The notes: generated by a model not told the origin, from the sequence alone. A stretch of 64,000 nt of DNA from Candidatus Calescibacterium sp. (GCA_025060505.1 JANXBU010000005.1:62001-126000), one strand, 5' to 3'. Numbered from the stretch's first letter, positions 37,163 through 47,134 are shown. Program-made: numbers and translations.

Positions 37163-39010
37163 TCATACCCTCTGCAAGAAAGTCCAGAACCAGCTTGGAT
37201 CCTTAAGATTGAGTAGCTTTTCTTTATTTTTCATAAGCCCCCAGAAATCCAAATTTTGAATTTCCTCATCTGTCATATCTATGGTAGATTCAGGCTTTCC
37301 TTTCATAACTATTCCAACTCCAAAGTCACAGTTAAGAACAGCACAGAAAAGATCACCTCTTCTTCTGATGTTTATAACAGATTTATACACCTCACCAGAC
37401 CATGCGCCCTGAAAATCTGGGTATTTTATAGCATCCTCCAAAGTAGGAGCTGCACAGGATGGAGATATAGGCAGACAGTCGTGTAAAATCATAATTCCGC
37501 CATCATTCAGATAATTCAAGCAATTCAGAATATCCTTCAAAGACTGCTTATACGTATGACCCCCATCTATAAGAGCTATATCTATGCCGTTTTTCAATAG
37601 TTCATCAGGAGGATTTCTGAAAAAATCATCGGACGAGATTTCAAAAAAGACTTCATTTTCCGAGTTTCTGAAACCACCAGGTATTTTGAAGTTCAAATCC
37701 ACAGCTATTTTCTTTGGACACTTTATCTGGAAGAAATTCAAACCTCTTTCAACTCCTATCTCAACATAATTTCTGTATTTCTTTTTATCGATCAGATGTT
37801 GAATTACCGTTGTTCTATTTAATATTCTGTTTTTCATCTGGTATTCGAGAATCTGTTCAAATCTTTTCTGAGATGTAGTAACGAATCCATATCCTCTTGG
37901 TAAAACAGCCCACATAAGTTTTGCTCTTATATATTCGCTAGTATTTGCTTGATTCAAAAATGATATTTTATCCCAACACTCCTCAGCAAGTATCCAAAAT
38001 CCTATTTTTTGAGAAAAATCTGAGAGCATGTGCACGTATGAAACATTCTCATCAACTATTTTTTTACATTCAATGCGAACAGATTCAAGAAAATTTCTTA
38101 CAACTGTATTGATATCACCAGTTAAAAGGTTGGACTGAACGAAATTTATAAGATTATTGATGAAATTACTTACGTAAACAAGATTGTTTTGTTCTACTGG
38201 TCTTGAAGAAAGAATGTTAAGAGATAACTCCATACCAGGCATCAGATTCTTATTTTCCCAAAATATTTCTAGTGCTTTTAATTTCAGTGTAAAATTTTCC
38301 GGATGGGCACGAATTCCTGTTGTTATGTAGGATTCAGCGAGTTTGCCCTGTTTAGCTGAAATGAGAATATCAGCTGAGTTTATAAAATACTCCGGAGATA
38401 AAATGTGATCAGGTCTCTGTGGTATATTTATAGCGGAAAGATAAGCCTTGTATCCTGCTCTTTTGTTTTGAAACTGCTTGGAACCCGATTTCTTCTTCAT
38501 AACTCCGAATGTGTGTTGCCATGGTAAAACACCAGCAGCTAAATGTGTTTCAATAACTTCAAAATTCCCCCACTTTGCCAGAGCATTTATTCCATCTGGT
38601 AATATACGCCAGCAATCAACAGGATGCCTGTGAGCTGGACCAGATGACGGGGCAATAATACAAAACAAACCATCAGGCTTCAGAATTCTAGAAATTTCCC
38701 TTATGGTGATCCAAGGAAACTCAATATGCTCAAACGTAGCAGATGTAATAACAACATCTGCAATATTATCTTCAAGCTCCTTCCAGTTGTAAGGATCAGA
38801 TAAAACAATATCAACATTATTTTGTTTTTCCAAATCAACTCCTATATACTTCCAATTTGGCCTGTTGAAAAACTGACGCAAAGTTCCTAAATCCTCTTGA
38901 CCTGCCACAAGAGCAGAACCAATATCAATTATAGTAATCTCCTGATCTTTCACATCATCTAAATAATTTTCCACAAATGATTTGCCATACAAAAGAGACA
39001 TTGGATCCAT
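37163..39010 (-). CDS. Bifunctional protein: two SAM-methyltransferase domains
   Basis: The N-terminal class I domain (about 25-200) contains EITIIDIGSALVAGQEDLG, VVITSATFEHIEFPW and ISRILKPDGLFCIIAPSSGP, like Methyltransf_11. A helical region of about 200 residues follows, partly TPR-like (LAESYITTGIRAHPENFTLK). The C-terminal domain (about 405-590) begins YVEIGVERGLNFF and has IDIALIDGGHTYKQSLKDIL and GGIMILHDCLP, the pattern of Methyltransf_24/CmcI-like sugar O-methyltransferases. It is 17 bases upstream of the glycosyltransferase on the same strand, so methylation of the same glycan is inferred. Acceptors unknown. Confidence 0.85.
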   Translation of the reverse strand: MDPMSLLYGKSFVENYLDDVKDQEITIIDIGSALVAGQEDLGTLRQFFNRPNWKYIGVDLEKQNNVDIVLSDPYNWKELEDNIADVVITSATFEHIEFPWITIREISRILKPDGLFCIIAPSSGPAHRHPVDCWRILPDGINALAKWGNFEVIETHLAAGVLPWQHTFGVMKKKSGSKQFQNKRAGYKAYLSAINIPQRPDHILSPEYFINSADILISAKQGKLAESYITTGIRAHPENFTLKLKALEIFWENKNLMPGMELSLNILSSRPVEQNNLVYVSNFINNLINFVQSNLLTGDINTVVRNFLESVRIECKKIVDENVSYVHMLSDFSQKIGFWILAEECWDKISFLNQANTSEYIRAKLMWAVLPRGYGFVTTSQKRFEQILEYQMKNRILNRTTVIQHLIDKKKYRNYVEIGVERGLNFFQIKCPKKIAVDLNFKIPGGFRNSENEVFFEISSDDFFRNPPDELLKNGIDIALIDGGHTYKQSLKDILNCLNYLNDGGIMILHDCLPISPSCAAPTLEDAIKYPDFQGAWSGEVYKSVINIRRRGDLFCAVLNCDFGVGIVMKGKPESTIDMTDEEIQNLDFWGLMKNKEKLLNLKDPSWFWTFLQRV

Positions 39011-39060
39011 GCTATATCTTCTCCTTTAGCTTACACTCCCAAAACTCTCATGCTTAAAAT

Positions 39061-39702
39061 TCATCTTATCCTTAACAAATATCCCTTCGGATTCCAAGTT
39101 ATCGGGAACTCAAGGTCTCTATCTATCTCAAAATCTTTATTTTCCTGTAGGAAAACTTCTATAGCTTCATATGGACCCGGAAAAGGTCCCAAAGATAAAC
39201 CATGCCAGCATATTGAATCCTCAATAATTATATAACCACCGGGTTTGACTATTTGGCTGTATAACCTCAAAATCTTCAAAGTATTATCATAGGTGTGAGA
39301 ACTATCTTCTATAACAATACAAAATGAGTCTCCAACTATATTCTTAACTTTTTCAAAAAGATCACAAGCATCTCCCTCCATAAGCGTTATTCTCGGGTGT
39401 TCCCTCACCTGGGAAGGTATATTTTTTTGATTTATATCTATTCCTATGATCTTTCCTTTTCCAAGAAGGTCACAGATGTGAGCCAGAGCAAGCGTTGAAC
39501 CCCCCATATAGTTTCCTATCTCAATAACATAATCTGGTCTCAGACACCAAAGTATCTCCTGATATATCCAAAAATCATATGGATGCTTTTGAGTCTTAAC
39601 ACCAAACCAAGTGTTTCTTTTTGTAATCCTATCTTGTATAATAGGCAAAATCTCATACAAAGGATTACTGAGCATCTCTTCCATAAATTTCCTCACTTTC
39701 AT
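39061..39702 (-). CDS. CmcI-type SAM-dependent methyltransferase (cephalosporin hydroxylase family)
   Basis: A 213-residue protein of the CmcI/rhamnosyl O-methyltransferase family. Motifs: WFGVKTQKHPYDFWIYQEIL, the SAM loop YVIEIGNYMGGSTLALA, IIGIDINQ, and IVIEDSSHTYDNTLKIL with the metal/acid residues, then GGYIIIEDSICWHGLSLGPF. The name hydroxylase is historical; relatives methylate hydroxyl groups. The ATG at 39702 is preferred to a TTG two codons upstream. It is the same strand as the two-domain methyltransferase and glycosyltransferase, separated by 50 bases. Confidence 0.9.
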   Translation of the reverse strand: MKVRKFMEEMLSNPLYEILPIIQDRITKRNTWFGVKTQKHPYDFWIYQEILWCLRPDYVIEIGNYMGGSTLALAHICDLLGKGKIIGIDINQKNIPSQVREHPRITLMEGDACDLFEKVKNIVGDSFCIVIEDSSHTYDNTLKILRLYSQIVKPGGYIIIEDSICWHGLSLGPFPGPYEAIEVFLQENKDFEIDRDLEFPITWNPKGYLLRIR

Positions 39703-40027
39703 CTTCAATTAATTTTATAATTTAGCATATGTTTATACCAGATCTAAATCAACTGGAGTTTCTGATCATTCCTCCACTGAAATAACAATTTGATTCTGAA
39801 CGCCGGTTTTAAACTCTTTACCATAGTACAGCAAAACAGCCAAGAATTCTCGAAATCTCTTATATTTTTTGTATATTTCCCCACAGAATCCTAACTCTGC
39901 AATAAGTTCCGAAAGTCAACTTAAGGTAAAAACCTATAACTTTAACAAAACAGGCTGTTTTCAGAATTGTACAAATGTAATATAATTGATGGGATAGTAC
40001 AATCTCCGAGTGTTCCAAACAAGCGAT
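39703..40027. other. Intergenic region, nothing recognised
   Basis: About 320 bases between the CmcI-type gene start and the sulfotransferase gene end. No gene, tRNA or clear terminator hairpin was seen. It probably holds the promoter of the methyltransferase-glycosyltransferase operon. Confidence 0.4.
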
Positions 40028-41092
40028 TCATAGAATCAAATTCCTTGAACTCTGTAATATAATAAAATCAACAACAGCATTATGTCTTTTGCGAATTTCT
40101 TCTTTTATAATTTTGCTGTTCCGCATAACAAGAGTTTCATGTTTCCTAAAATTTTCTATGTCTTCATTGTTCAAAACAAACCTGTTTTCGGAATTGAAAA
40201 ATTCTTCAAATAACCTTTCATTAGATTCTCTATAATAGTCTATAATCTTGATTCTCTGATCAGTATTGATCAGATACTTCAGAACACTTCCATTCTTCTG
40301 ATCTATTGTCAGAAGTAAATCTATTATCTTCTTTCTAATTCCAGAAGGAACATTGTGATTCAAATTAAATTCGTATAAAACTATGGTAGACTCTGGAGAA
40401 AGAGATGTGTAAACATCGGAGTATTCTTCTTGGTGGAAATTAATGCTTATTCCGATAATTCTTTCAAAGAAGTCAGAAACAATATTACCATTTATAAGAA
40501 TTTTTCTATCATATATCAAAGGTATTACATCTATGTCCTCACCCTCGATATACTCTTTCAAACGTAAAATGTATTCATAGTATTTTGGTACTTCTTTATA
40601 GTCCTCAATAAAATCCTTTATATCTATTGCCAATCTCAAAGTATCATCTCTTACTGTCTGCTTATAATAAGATTCCAAGAATTCATCTTGCCTACGAACA
40701 TACAATACCAATTTCACCTTCTGAAATTCCTTGGAAAGATCTTTGACAAAATCTGCAAGGTTTTTTAAAGGAGTTAATACAAAAAATTCTGAACTTAACA
40801 TAAGAATTTTTGGTTTCACAGATTCAACTTCAGATAAAACGCATTTCATTATACTCTGATAATCTGCTAGCTTATGATATTCAACAACATATCCACCGAT
40901 CGGGATCATATTTTGTCCAAGAGAAAGAGCAAGAGGATAGTGAGACTCTGAAAAACATTCACCTAACGCTGCTCCTGAGATCGGGTACAAAATACCATAA
41001 TTTTGCAACAGTTGAACTCTATTTCTTGTAAGGAATGACTGTAGCGCAGTCGTTCCCGTTTTAGGATAACCTATGTGAATAATGCAATCCAC
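40028..41092 (-). CDS. Sulfotransferase (PAPS-dependent)
   Basis: A 354-residue cytosolic-type sulfotransferase. The 5'-phosphosulfate loop is HIGYPKTGTTALQSFL at residues 6-21, and the 3'-phosphate loop is LVLYVRRQDEFLESYYKQ near residue 130, with Ser/Tyr downstream. It probably transfers sulfate from PAPS to a glycan hydroxyl. The start codon is GTG at 41092, since the motif begins so close to the N-terminus. It is on the same strand as the glycan cassette but 320 bases away, so cotranscription is uncertain. A second, shorter relative lies at 62959. Confidence 0.85.
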   Translation of the reverse strand: MDCIIHIGYPKTGTTALQSFLTRNRVQLLQNYGILYPISGAALGECFSESHYPLALSLGQNMIPIGGYVVEYHKLADYQSIMKCVLSEVESVKPKILMLSSEFFVLTPLKNLADFVKDLSKEFQKVKLVLYVRRQDEFLESYYKQTVRDDTLRLAIDIKDFIEDYKEVPKYYEYILRLKEYIEGEDIDVIPLIYDRKILINGNIVSDFFERIIGISINFHQEEYSDVYTSLSPESTIVLYEFNLNHNVPSGIRKKIIDLLLTIDQKNGSVLKYLINTDQRIKIIDYYRESNERLFEEFFNSENRFVLNNEDIENFRKHETLVMRNSKIIKEEIRKRHNAVVDFIILQSSRNLIL

Positions 41093-41414
41093 ACTTTAAT
41101 CTATCGGAAAAAGTTTGCAAAAAATAAAGAATATTCGGGAAATCTTGAAAGTATTCGAAGAGCTATCTACAAACTGATTTGCTACTAATGCACAATTATA
41201 ACTTCTACTTTTAACTTTTTTAACCTTCAAAGAGCTCTTTTATATTGATACACCCAAAACTATTTAGCAACAAAGGACAGAATTCAACTACGAAGTCGTC
41301 TTTACAAAGTATTCAAATATTACAAACTTTCCAAAGTTTTACATCTACAAAAGAGCAATAAATTTTATTTAAAGCGAAAAAAGATTCCAGCTCAATATTA
41401 AATTCTTTACCTAT
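41093..41414. other. Divergent intergenic region between the sulfotransferase and nadD
   Basis: About 320 bases that must carry both promoters. A perfect 12-base palindrome AAAGAGCTCTTT lies at 41229-41240. No gene or RNA was recognised. Confidence 0.4.
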
Positions 41415-41993
41415 ATGAAAATAGGTCTTATTGGCGGAACATTTGATCCTCCGCACATTGCCCACCTTGTTGGAGCAAGAAGAGCGCTTGAGCAGCTAAA
41501 ACTTGATAAGGTTATATTTGTTCCAAACAATATACCTCCTCACAAGCCACAAGCTGTTGCGAGTCAATCACAGAGATTAGAGATGGTAAAACTTGCTGTA
41601 GAATATGAAAAAAACTTCGAAGTCTCTGACTTTGAAATACAGAAGGGAGGTGTTTCGTACACAGTTGAAACAGTCGAACACTTTTACAAAAAGGGATACG
41701 AAATATTTTTACTTATAGGTCAAGATTCACTAGTAAACTTCCATACATGGAAAGAATATGAAAAAATATTACAGATGTGCAAACTTGGCTGGTTTCCGAG
41801 AATGAACGAAAACAGCAAAACAGAAAAAAAAATAAACCAAAAAGTTCTTGAAAAATCTATAAGAATAAACTCCGAAATCATCGAAGTTTCTTCATCAAGA
41901 ATAAGAGAATACATAAAGAAAGGCATATCTATAAGATGGATCGTTCCAGACAAAGTTATAGAATACATAAACCAAAAACAATTGTACAAATAA
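41415..41993 (+). CDS. nadD: Nicotinate-nucleotide adenylyltransferase
   Basis: Adenylates nicotinate mononucleotide on the way to NAD. The 192 residues have the HxGH-type motif GGTFDPPHIAH at 7-17, FVPNNIPPHKPQ, GQDSLVNFHTWKEYEKIL and the C-terminal SSSRIREYI (family ISSTxIR). Length is typical. It starts at an ATG with no Shine-Dalgarno sequence in an AT-rich leader and is transcribed alone, convergent with the lipoprotein at 42042. Confidence 0.95.
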   Translation: MKIGLIGGTFDPPHIAHLVGARRALEQLKLDKVIFVPNNIPPHKPQAVASQSQRLEMVKLAVEYEKNFEVSDFEIQKGGVSYTVETVEHFYKKGYEIFLLIGQDSLVNFHTWKEYEKILQMCKLGWFPRMNENSKTEKKINQKVLEKSIRINSEIIEVSSSRIREYIKKGISIRWIVPDKVIEYINQKQLYK

Positions 41994-42041
41994 AGAGATC
42001 ACAAATGTTATTAATCGCGATATATTAACAACACGATGTAG

Positions 42042-43190
42042 TCAGTATATACTCAATTTTATTTCCTGTGAATCTATTGAGCTGGAGTTGATTGAAAAAA
42101 CCCGAGCCTTTATTCTCTTCTGACCAGATAAAGCTCCCCACCAATTCGATACAACAAATGTTCCAATAGCCGGAAAAGTAGAGTTCATCGGAAAGATATT
42201 TCCAACCTTTACCTGTGAATCATCGACAAGCAGAACAACAGATGTAGCCTGCTCAGGCATAGCATAGAAACCAAAAACATTACAGTAGGGAGTGATGTTG
42301 CAAGTAGTTTTCTGCAAACTCATGCCATCAAAGGGATAAACCACAGAAACAGTCCCCGCAAACGGATACGTGACATAAATCGGATAGGTCACATAAACTG
42401 TCTGACCAGATGGAAAAGAAACTCCACCACTATATATGAAAGGTATAATATTTATCGCAGTAGTAATACCTGATGTATGTGAAACAAAAGCTCTTATTGT
42501 GGCTGAACTTGACAGACCTGTTTCATCTGTTGCTACAATCCTCAAAATGTTTTTTCCCTCCTGAAAATCTAAAGTGTTCCAAAGAAAAGACCAAACATAT
42601 GTAGCTCGCAAGTTGTAAGTGTTTTTAGTACCGTTCTCAGAATATATTTCCAATTTCACATCCGTGATTTTGCTCGGATGTAGAGACACGCCGACAACAG
42701 GAAAAACTCCAAAAACATCTTGCCCATCTTGCGGTAATATGAAAGACGAAAAAACTGGTATATACATCAAAATAGAGCTAACATCGTTCAGATCAAAAGA
42801 ATTTCTTATAGTGACCTCAACCGAATCAGAGCTGGTGTTCCCAGAGGAATCATATGTTGTAGCTTTCAGAACATATCTTCCATCAGAAAAATCTTTTGTT
42901 TTGAGCACAAAATACCATCTTTTTTCCTTACTCACTTCAAGACCAAATGTTTTTGAGATTTGATCTGAACTAACAGATAAAACAACTTTGGTTATCTCAT
43001 CGGGATGCAATGATACTCCAACAACCGGAGTATCGCCAAAAATAACAGCACCGCTGTAAGGATATATGAACAGGCTGTAGCAACTCTGACAAGATTTTAC
43101 CTCTTGATTTCTCTGCGTACATTCCGAAACGAAAAATATTAAAATGATAAAAACAAAAAGAGATACTGCTCCATAAACTTTTCTGTTCAT
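42042..43190 (-). CDS. Lipoprotein with bacterial Ig-like repeats
   Basis: Not recognised as a named protein. The frame extends upstream, but MNRKVYGAVSLFVFIILIFF with lipobox FVSEC makes the ATG at 43190 the likely start (382 residues). The mature part has at least two similar modules: PYSGAVIFGDTPVVGVSLHP and QDVFGVFPVVGVSLHPSKIT, each followed by a strand pattern ending in an ATDxTGxSSSATI-like or ATTYDSSGNTSSDSVEVTI edge, the outline of Ig-like (Big_9/17-type) domains. Such proteins are commonly surface-exposed. It lies 66 bases downstream of the LPP20-like gene. Confidence 0.75.
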   Translation of the reverse strand: MNRKVYGAVSLFVFIILIFFVSECTQRNQEVKSCQSCYSLFIYPYSGAVIFGDTPVVGVSLHPDEITKVVLSVSSDQISKTFGLEVSKEKRWYFVLKTKDFSDGRYVLKATTYDSSGNTSSDSVEVTIRNSFDLNDVSSILMYIPVFSSFILPQDGQDVFGVFPVVGVSLHPSKITDVKLEIYSENGTKNTYNLRATYVWSFLWNTLDFQEGKNILRIVATDETGLSSSATIRAFVSHTSGITTAINIIPFIYSGGVSFPSGQTVYVTYPIYVTYPFAGTVSVVYPFDGMSLQKTTCNITPYCNVFGFYAMPEQATSVVLLVDDSQVKVGNIFPMNSTFPAIGTFVVSNWWGALSGQKRIKARVFSINSSSIDSQEIKLSIY

Positions 43191-43256
43191 ACAAAAATAG
43201 TATAATACACAGCTTATGGAACCGGCAAACAAATCATTATAGAATTGTCCAAAAAA

Positions 43257-44567
43257 TTACCTATTTTGAATCAATTTTATAAGGTAGTCATCTGGTGGTA
43301 TGTGTTGAACATCTTTACACATATTTGAGAGAAGATTTCTAAAAGCAGATTCTAAAGATTCACGAGGGCTGCTTCCCCCTCCTTTACCATATTTCGTTGT
43401 TTTGAAAACTGTTTCTTTTCCACCCTTGAGAACCGATATTTCTGCCGATATACCGACTATGTAAAATGGATTTCCTCTAAAATCTTTTCCTGCACTCTCC
43501 ACCTTAACGTTGGGAGATGCCTGTAGAATGTAATCCGGATTAGAAGACAGCTCAATTCCGTATTTAGAAAGACAACTTGCCAGAAAATCTTGAATAGCCT
43601 TGCTCTCACTTGAAACCTTAAAATACTTTTTATCTCTCAAAGATACATAAACGTAAGCCGTAGATTTGACCTCTGGCATAGCAGAACTTATCTCTATTCT
43701 GTTTCTGTTTGCTACAAAAATTGGAGAGGAAAAACTAGCAAGCCCCTTATCATCTGTTGACTGAAAAAGATCTGAACCTACAAGAAGATCCTGAAATCTT
43801 GCAACAATCGGAAAGTTTTTCGCAGGTTTTCCGTCTTTTGTCAAAACCCTGACCCGAATTGAAACAAAAGTAAATGGCTCTGAGAAAATCAGCTCCTCAT
43901 TCTCAACCTGAATACTCAGAATATCAGAAAAATTTAATATTTTTGTATTAATCATTTCCTGAAACGAAGGAAAGAGACTGCCAGATAGCATAGATAAAAG
44001 AGCTACTTCCGGTTCAAGCTCAGCATATCTTTTCTTTGCATCTTTTAGTTTTGATATAGCCCTGAAAACCTCTCCATTCGCTATATCTTCTTCGACTGTT
44101 TTGAACATTTTGGTCACTTCAAGCTCCTTTTCAGATAGCCTCATTCTTATTTTCTTTGAGTACTCAGCCTTATCAAGAATAGCAAGGGAATACCAAATAT
44201 TCTCTTTCTTATCCTCATATCTTTGAACCAACTGAATTCCTGCCATCTCCCCCTCAATCATACTTTCTATTTTTCCTACAACTTGCTCCTCCATCTGAAA
44301 ACTCTCCTGTTTTCCTGTTCCCATCTCCATCTTAGCTCTATGCTCAAGCTTAGATTTCATCTGCAACCTTATTTGTTTGAATATTTCCTGCCTAGCAGAA
44401 TCATCTGCCTGATTGATATTCATACCATATCCTACTCCAACTATATATCTCTTTGGATCATAAAGCTTATAAGGTTCATAAACCCACTGAGGTCTGGAGG
44501 AACCTCCGCAAGCGAAAGGAATTAAAGCATAAACATGAAGAAAAAACAAATAAAACTTTTTAATCAT
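43257..44567 (-). CDS. LPP20-like lipoprotein
   Basis: The signal MIKKFYLFFLHVYALIPFAC gives a lipobox FAC, followed by GGSSRPQW. The segment PKRYIVGVGYGMNINQADDS then ARQEIFKQI and QMKSKLE, resembles the LPP20/FlgO-type domain (xIxGVGxG...A...A...). A coiled helical segment (LSEKELEVTKMFKTVEEDI) and a beta-rich C-terminus follow, with SLRDKKYFKVSSESKAIQDF near the end. Probably an envelope lipoprotein. It is on the same strand upstream of the Ig-like lipoprotein. Assignment to the family is by pattern only. Confidence 0.68.
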   Translation of the reverse strand: MIKKFYLFFLHVYALIPFACGGSSRPQWVYEPYKLYDPKRYIVGVGYGMNINQADDSARQEIFKQIRLQMKSKLEHRAKMEMGTGKQESFQMEEQVVGKIESMIEGEMAGIQLVQRYEDKKENIWYSLAILDKAEYSKKIRMRLSEKELEVTKMFKTVEEDIANGEVFRAISKLKDAKKRYAELEPEVALLSMLSGSLFPSFQEMINTKILNFSDILSIQVENEELIFSEPFTFVSIRVRVLTKDGKPAKNFPIVARFQDLLVGSDLFQSTDDKGLASFSSPIFVANRNRIEISSAMPEVKSTAYVYVSLRDKKYFKVSSESKAIQDFLASCLSKYGIELSSNPDYILQASPNVKVESAGKDFRGNPFYIVGISAEISVLKGGKETVFKTTKYGKGGGSSPRESLESAFRNLLSNMCKDVQHIPPDDYLIKLIQNR

Positions 44568-44887
44568 AATTATAGTTTCGCTACGCTGTCAAACACCCGA
44601 TGAATTTTTTGTTATTTTTTGCTTGTTGTAATCCTTTGAGACTTTTTTGAGTAAATTTTTCGGCTGGATATTTTTCCTAAAGACTGACTCATACCTACAT
44701 CAAATCTCTCGGAAAACTTATCAAAAAAATTCTCAGTGGTTGAAATTCCATTTTTCTGCTGTTGGATCATCCAAATATTCCGAAACTCAATAATATAAAC
44801 CCAGATCTATTTCTTTGTATTCTTGAAGATCTATGAAATACCGGAAAGAATCAAATATCAAGTACGCGCTATGATTCTACAAGATTA
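44568..44887. other. Intergenic region, nothing recognised
   Basis: 320 bases between the LPP20-like gene start and the 3' end of the next minus-strand gene. The only open frames are shadows of the SDR gene. No RNA or terminator was recognised. Confidence 0.4.
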
Positions 44888-45676
44888 TCACCCTGTTGCA
44901 AAGTATCTTTTCATAAATATTTTTCCTAATTTTGCAATAAATCCTTTTGGCACAAGGCTTGCCAAAAATCCGTATATTTTGTTGTTGGTTCCGGGAATGT
45001 ATGGAGATTTACCCTTGTTTATAGCTTTCCACATAAGATCCACAGCCGTATTTACATCCATATAATTTTGCATTGTGTATATGTTATCTGGAACACCTGC
45101 TCTTTTCTGGAACTCTGTTTTTATACCTCCTGGACATATTGTTATAACCTTTATTCCAAAATCCTCCACCTCTCTTCTTATCGCTTCTGAGAAGCTCAGA
45201 AGGAAGCTCTTTGTAGCAGCGTAAGTTGAAAAGTATGGTATAGGTAAAAATGCGGCCAAAGATGCTATGTTTATTATCGTGCCCTTGACTCCATTTTTTA
45301 TCCAGTCTTTCAAAAAATATGATGTAAGCTCTACCGGAACTCTGACATTTAGCTCAACCATATTTACCTCACCCTTTGTGTCAAGTTTGTAAAACGGACC
45401 TATTGTTCCAAATCCAGCATTGTTCACAAGAATATCAATACTGTGCTCTGATGTTATATCGTGGTAAAGCTTTTGTAGATCCGCGGTTATCAGGTCAGCT
45501 CTGTACACATACGATCTTGACTTTGTTGAGCTTTCTATCTCCTTTTTCACAAGCTCTAATTTTTCTCCGTTCCTAGCAACAAGAACAGTATCTATACCAT
45601 TCTGAGCGAATTTCTTCGCAAGAGCTTCTCCTATTCCAAAGCTTCCACCAGTTATCAGAGCCTTTTTTCCTATCAT
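44888..45676 (-). CDS. Short-chain dehydrogenase (DltE-like)
   Basis: A 262-residue classical SDR. The cofactor loop is TGGSFGIG at residues 8-15, then LVNNAGFGTIGPFYKL, a catalytic NIASLAAFLPIPYFSTYAAT with Ser, and Tyr-Ala-Ala-Thr-Lys. The end ICPGGIKTEFQKRAG and SPYIPGTNNKIYGFLASLVP is like the DltE/YqjQ group of oxidoreductases. Substrate unknown. It is divergent from gcvPA (50-base gap). Confidence 0.86.
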   Translation of the reverse strand: MIGKKALITGGSFGIGEALAKKFAQNGIDTVLVARNGEKLELVKKEIESSTKSRSYVYRADLITADLQKLYHDITSEHSIDILVNNAGFGTIGPFYKLDTKGEVNMVELNVRVPVELTSYFLKDWIKNGVKGTIINIASLAAFLPIPYFSTYAATKSFLLSFSEAIRREVEDFGIKVITICPGGIKTEFQKRAGVPDNIYTMQNYMDVNTAVDLMWKAINKGKSPYIPGTNNKIYGFLASLVPKGFIAKLGKIFMKRYFATG

Positions 45677-45727
45677 ACAATTCTGAAATTAATTTTACTT
45701 CCACAAATAAAAATAAATTGCAATAAA

Positions 45728-47032
45728 ATGGACTTTATACCGCATTCCGAAAGAGACATAAAGGAAATGCTCGATTTTATCGGTGTAAATTCCATTGAAG
45801 AGCTATTTTATGATATTCCAGATGAATTCAAGATAAAAACTCTTGGTCTTGGCAAGGGTATGGACGAAATGGAGATTTTTCTGAAAGCCTACGAAATCTC
45901 AAAGAAAAATAAATCTATACCATTATCTTTTGCCGGATGCGGAGTTTATTTTCACTATGTACCTGCTGTGTGCGACTTTGTATCGTCTCTACCCGGATTC
46001 TTCACTTCTTATACTCCATATCAGGCAGAAATGAGTCAGGGAGTTATGAAACTGATATACGACTTTCAAACAAGCATGACCGAACTGTTTGATATGGATG
46101 TATCAAACGCCGGAATGTATGGTGTAGCGTCCGCTCTGTCTGAAGCTTGTCTTATGGCATCAAGAATATCCAGAAAGAATAAAGTATATGTCTCCGCAGG
46201 GGTCAACCCGAACTGGCTTGAGGTGATAAGATCGTACCTGAATATTGCAGAAGTAGAACTAGAAATCATACCACTTGAAAATGGAAGAACCCAGATCAAA
46301 AACAGGTATGAGATCCTTGTTGTTCAATACCCAAACTTCCTTGGAGTTATAGAAGATCTGGAAGAAGCTCGAAAAAATTCCGATTTTCTCATAGTAGCTG
46401 TTCCGGACCCAATTGCTCTAGCTCTACTTCCTCCACCGGGTCAATTTGGAGCAGACATAGCTGTTGGAGAAGGACAACCACTTGGAAACTACCCATACCT
46501 AGGTGGAGCAAAGTTAGGAATATTTCTTTCAAAGAAAGATCTCATAAGAAGTATGCCCGGAAGAATAATAGGAAAAACACTTGACACAGAAGGAAAAACT
46601 TGCTATGCTATGATACTTCAAACAAGAGAACAACATATAAGAAGAGAAAAAGCAACATCAAACATATGCACATCCACATCACTTCTTGCAATTAGAGCCT
46701 CCGTGTTTCTCAAATATTACGGAGCAGATGGACTAAAAAACATAGCAACAAAATCTATACAGAACTCACAGATGCTCAGAGAAAAAATAAAGCCTGTATT
46801 CAGCGCTGAATATTTCAACGAGTTTCCATCTTACATTGAAGTCGACGAAAATAAATTTATATCAGAAGGATACCTACCACCAATCAAAGTAGAAAAGATA
46901 ATACCAAAATTCTTGGACCCAGTTGAGTTTGAAAAACTTACAGGAATAAAAAGAAATGCGTTTCTGTTCTGCACAACTGAGATGCTCTCAACACAAGATA
47001 TCAAGAATGCTCTGTATTTACTGAACTTGTGA
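45728..47032 (+). CDS. gcvPA: Glycine dehydrogenase (decarboxylating) subunit 1
   Basis: Alpha-type half of the two-subunit P protein of the glycine cleavage system. The 434 residues show MDFIPHSERDIKEMLDFIGV, SFAGCGVYFHYVPAVCDFVS, the QAEMSQGVMKLIYDFQTSMT segment, MYGVASALSEACLMASRI, and GAKLGIFLSKKDLIRSMPGR with REQHIRREKATSNICTSTSL. The PLP-binding Lys belongs to subunit 2 (GcvPB), which is not in the window, nor are gcvT or gcvH. It opens close to its start in an A-rich leader. Confidence 0.95.
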   Translation: MDFIPHSERDIKEMLDFIGVNSIEELFYDIPDEFKIKTLGLGKGMDEMEIFLKAYEISKKNKSIPLSFAGCGVYFHYVPAVCDFVSSLPGFFTSYTPYQAEMSQGVMKLIYDFQTSMTELFDMDVSNAGMYGVASALSEACLMASRISRKNKVYVSAGVNPNWLEVIRSYLNIAEVELEIIPLENGRTQIKNRYEILVVQYPNFLGVIEDLEEARKNSDFLIVAVPDPIALALLPPPGQFGADIAVGEGQPLGNYPYLGGAKLGIFLSKKDLIRSMPGRIIGKTLDTEGKTCYAMILQTREQHIRREKATSNICTSTSLLAIRASVFLKYYGADGLKNIATKSIQNSQMLREKIKPVFSAEYFNEFPSYIEVDENKFISEGYLPPIKVEKIIPKFLDPVEFEKLTGIKRNAFLFCTTEMLSTQDIKNALYLLNL

Positions 47033-47134
47033 AGTCGCATACAAAAACTAAAACAAAAAGAAACTGAATAAAAAGATGAGAACTTTACTTCTGAGCATAA
47101 CAAAATAGAAAGAAAAAGATACAAAAATTAAACT

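Noticed and set aside
41229-41240. AAAGAGCTCTTT palindrome as a terminator
   Set aside because: It has no loop and no T-run long enough for an intrinsic terminator, and lies in a divergent promoter gap.
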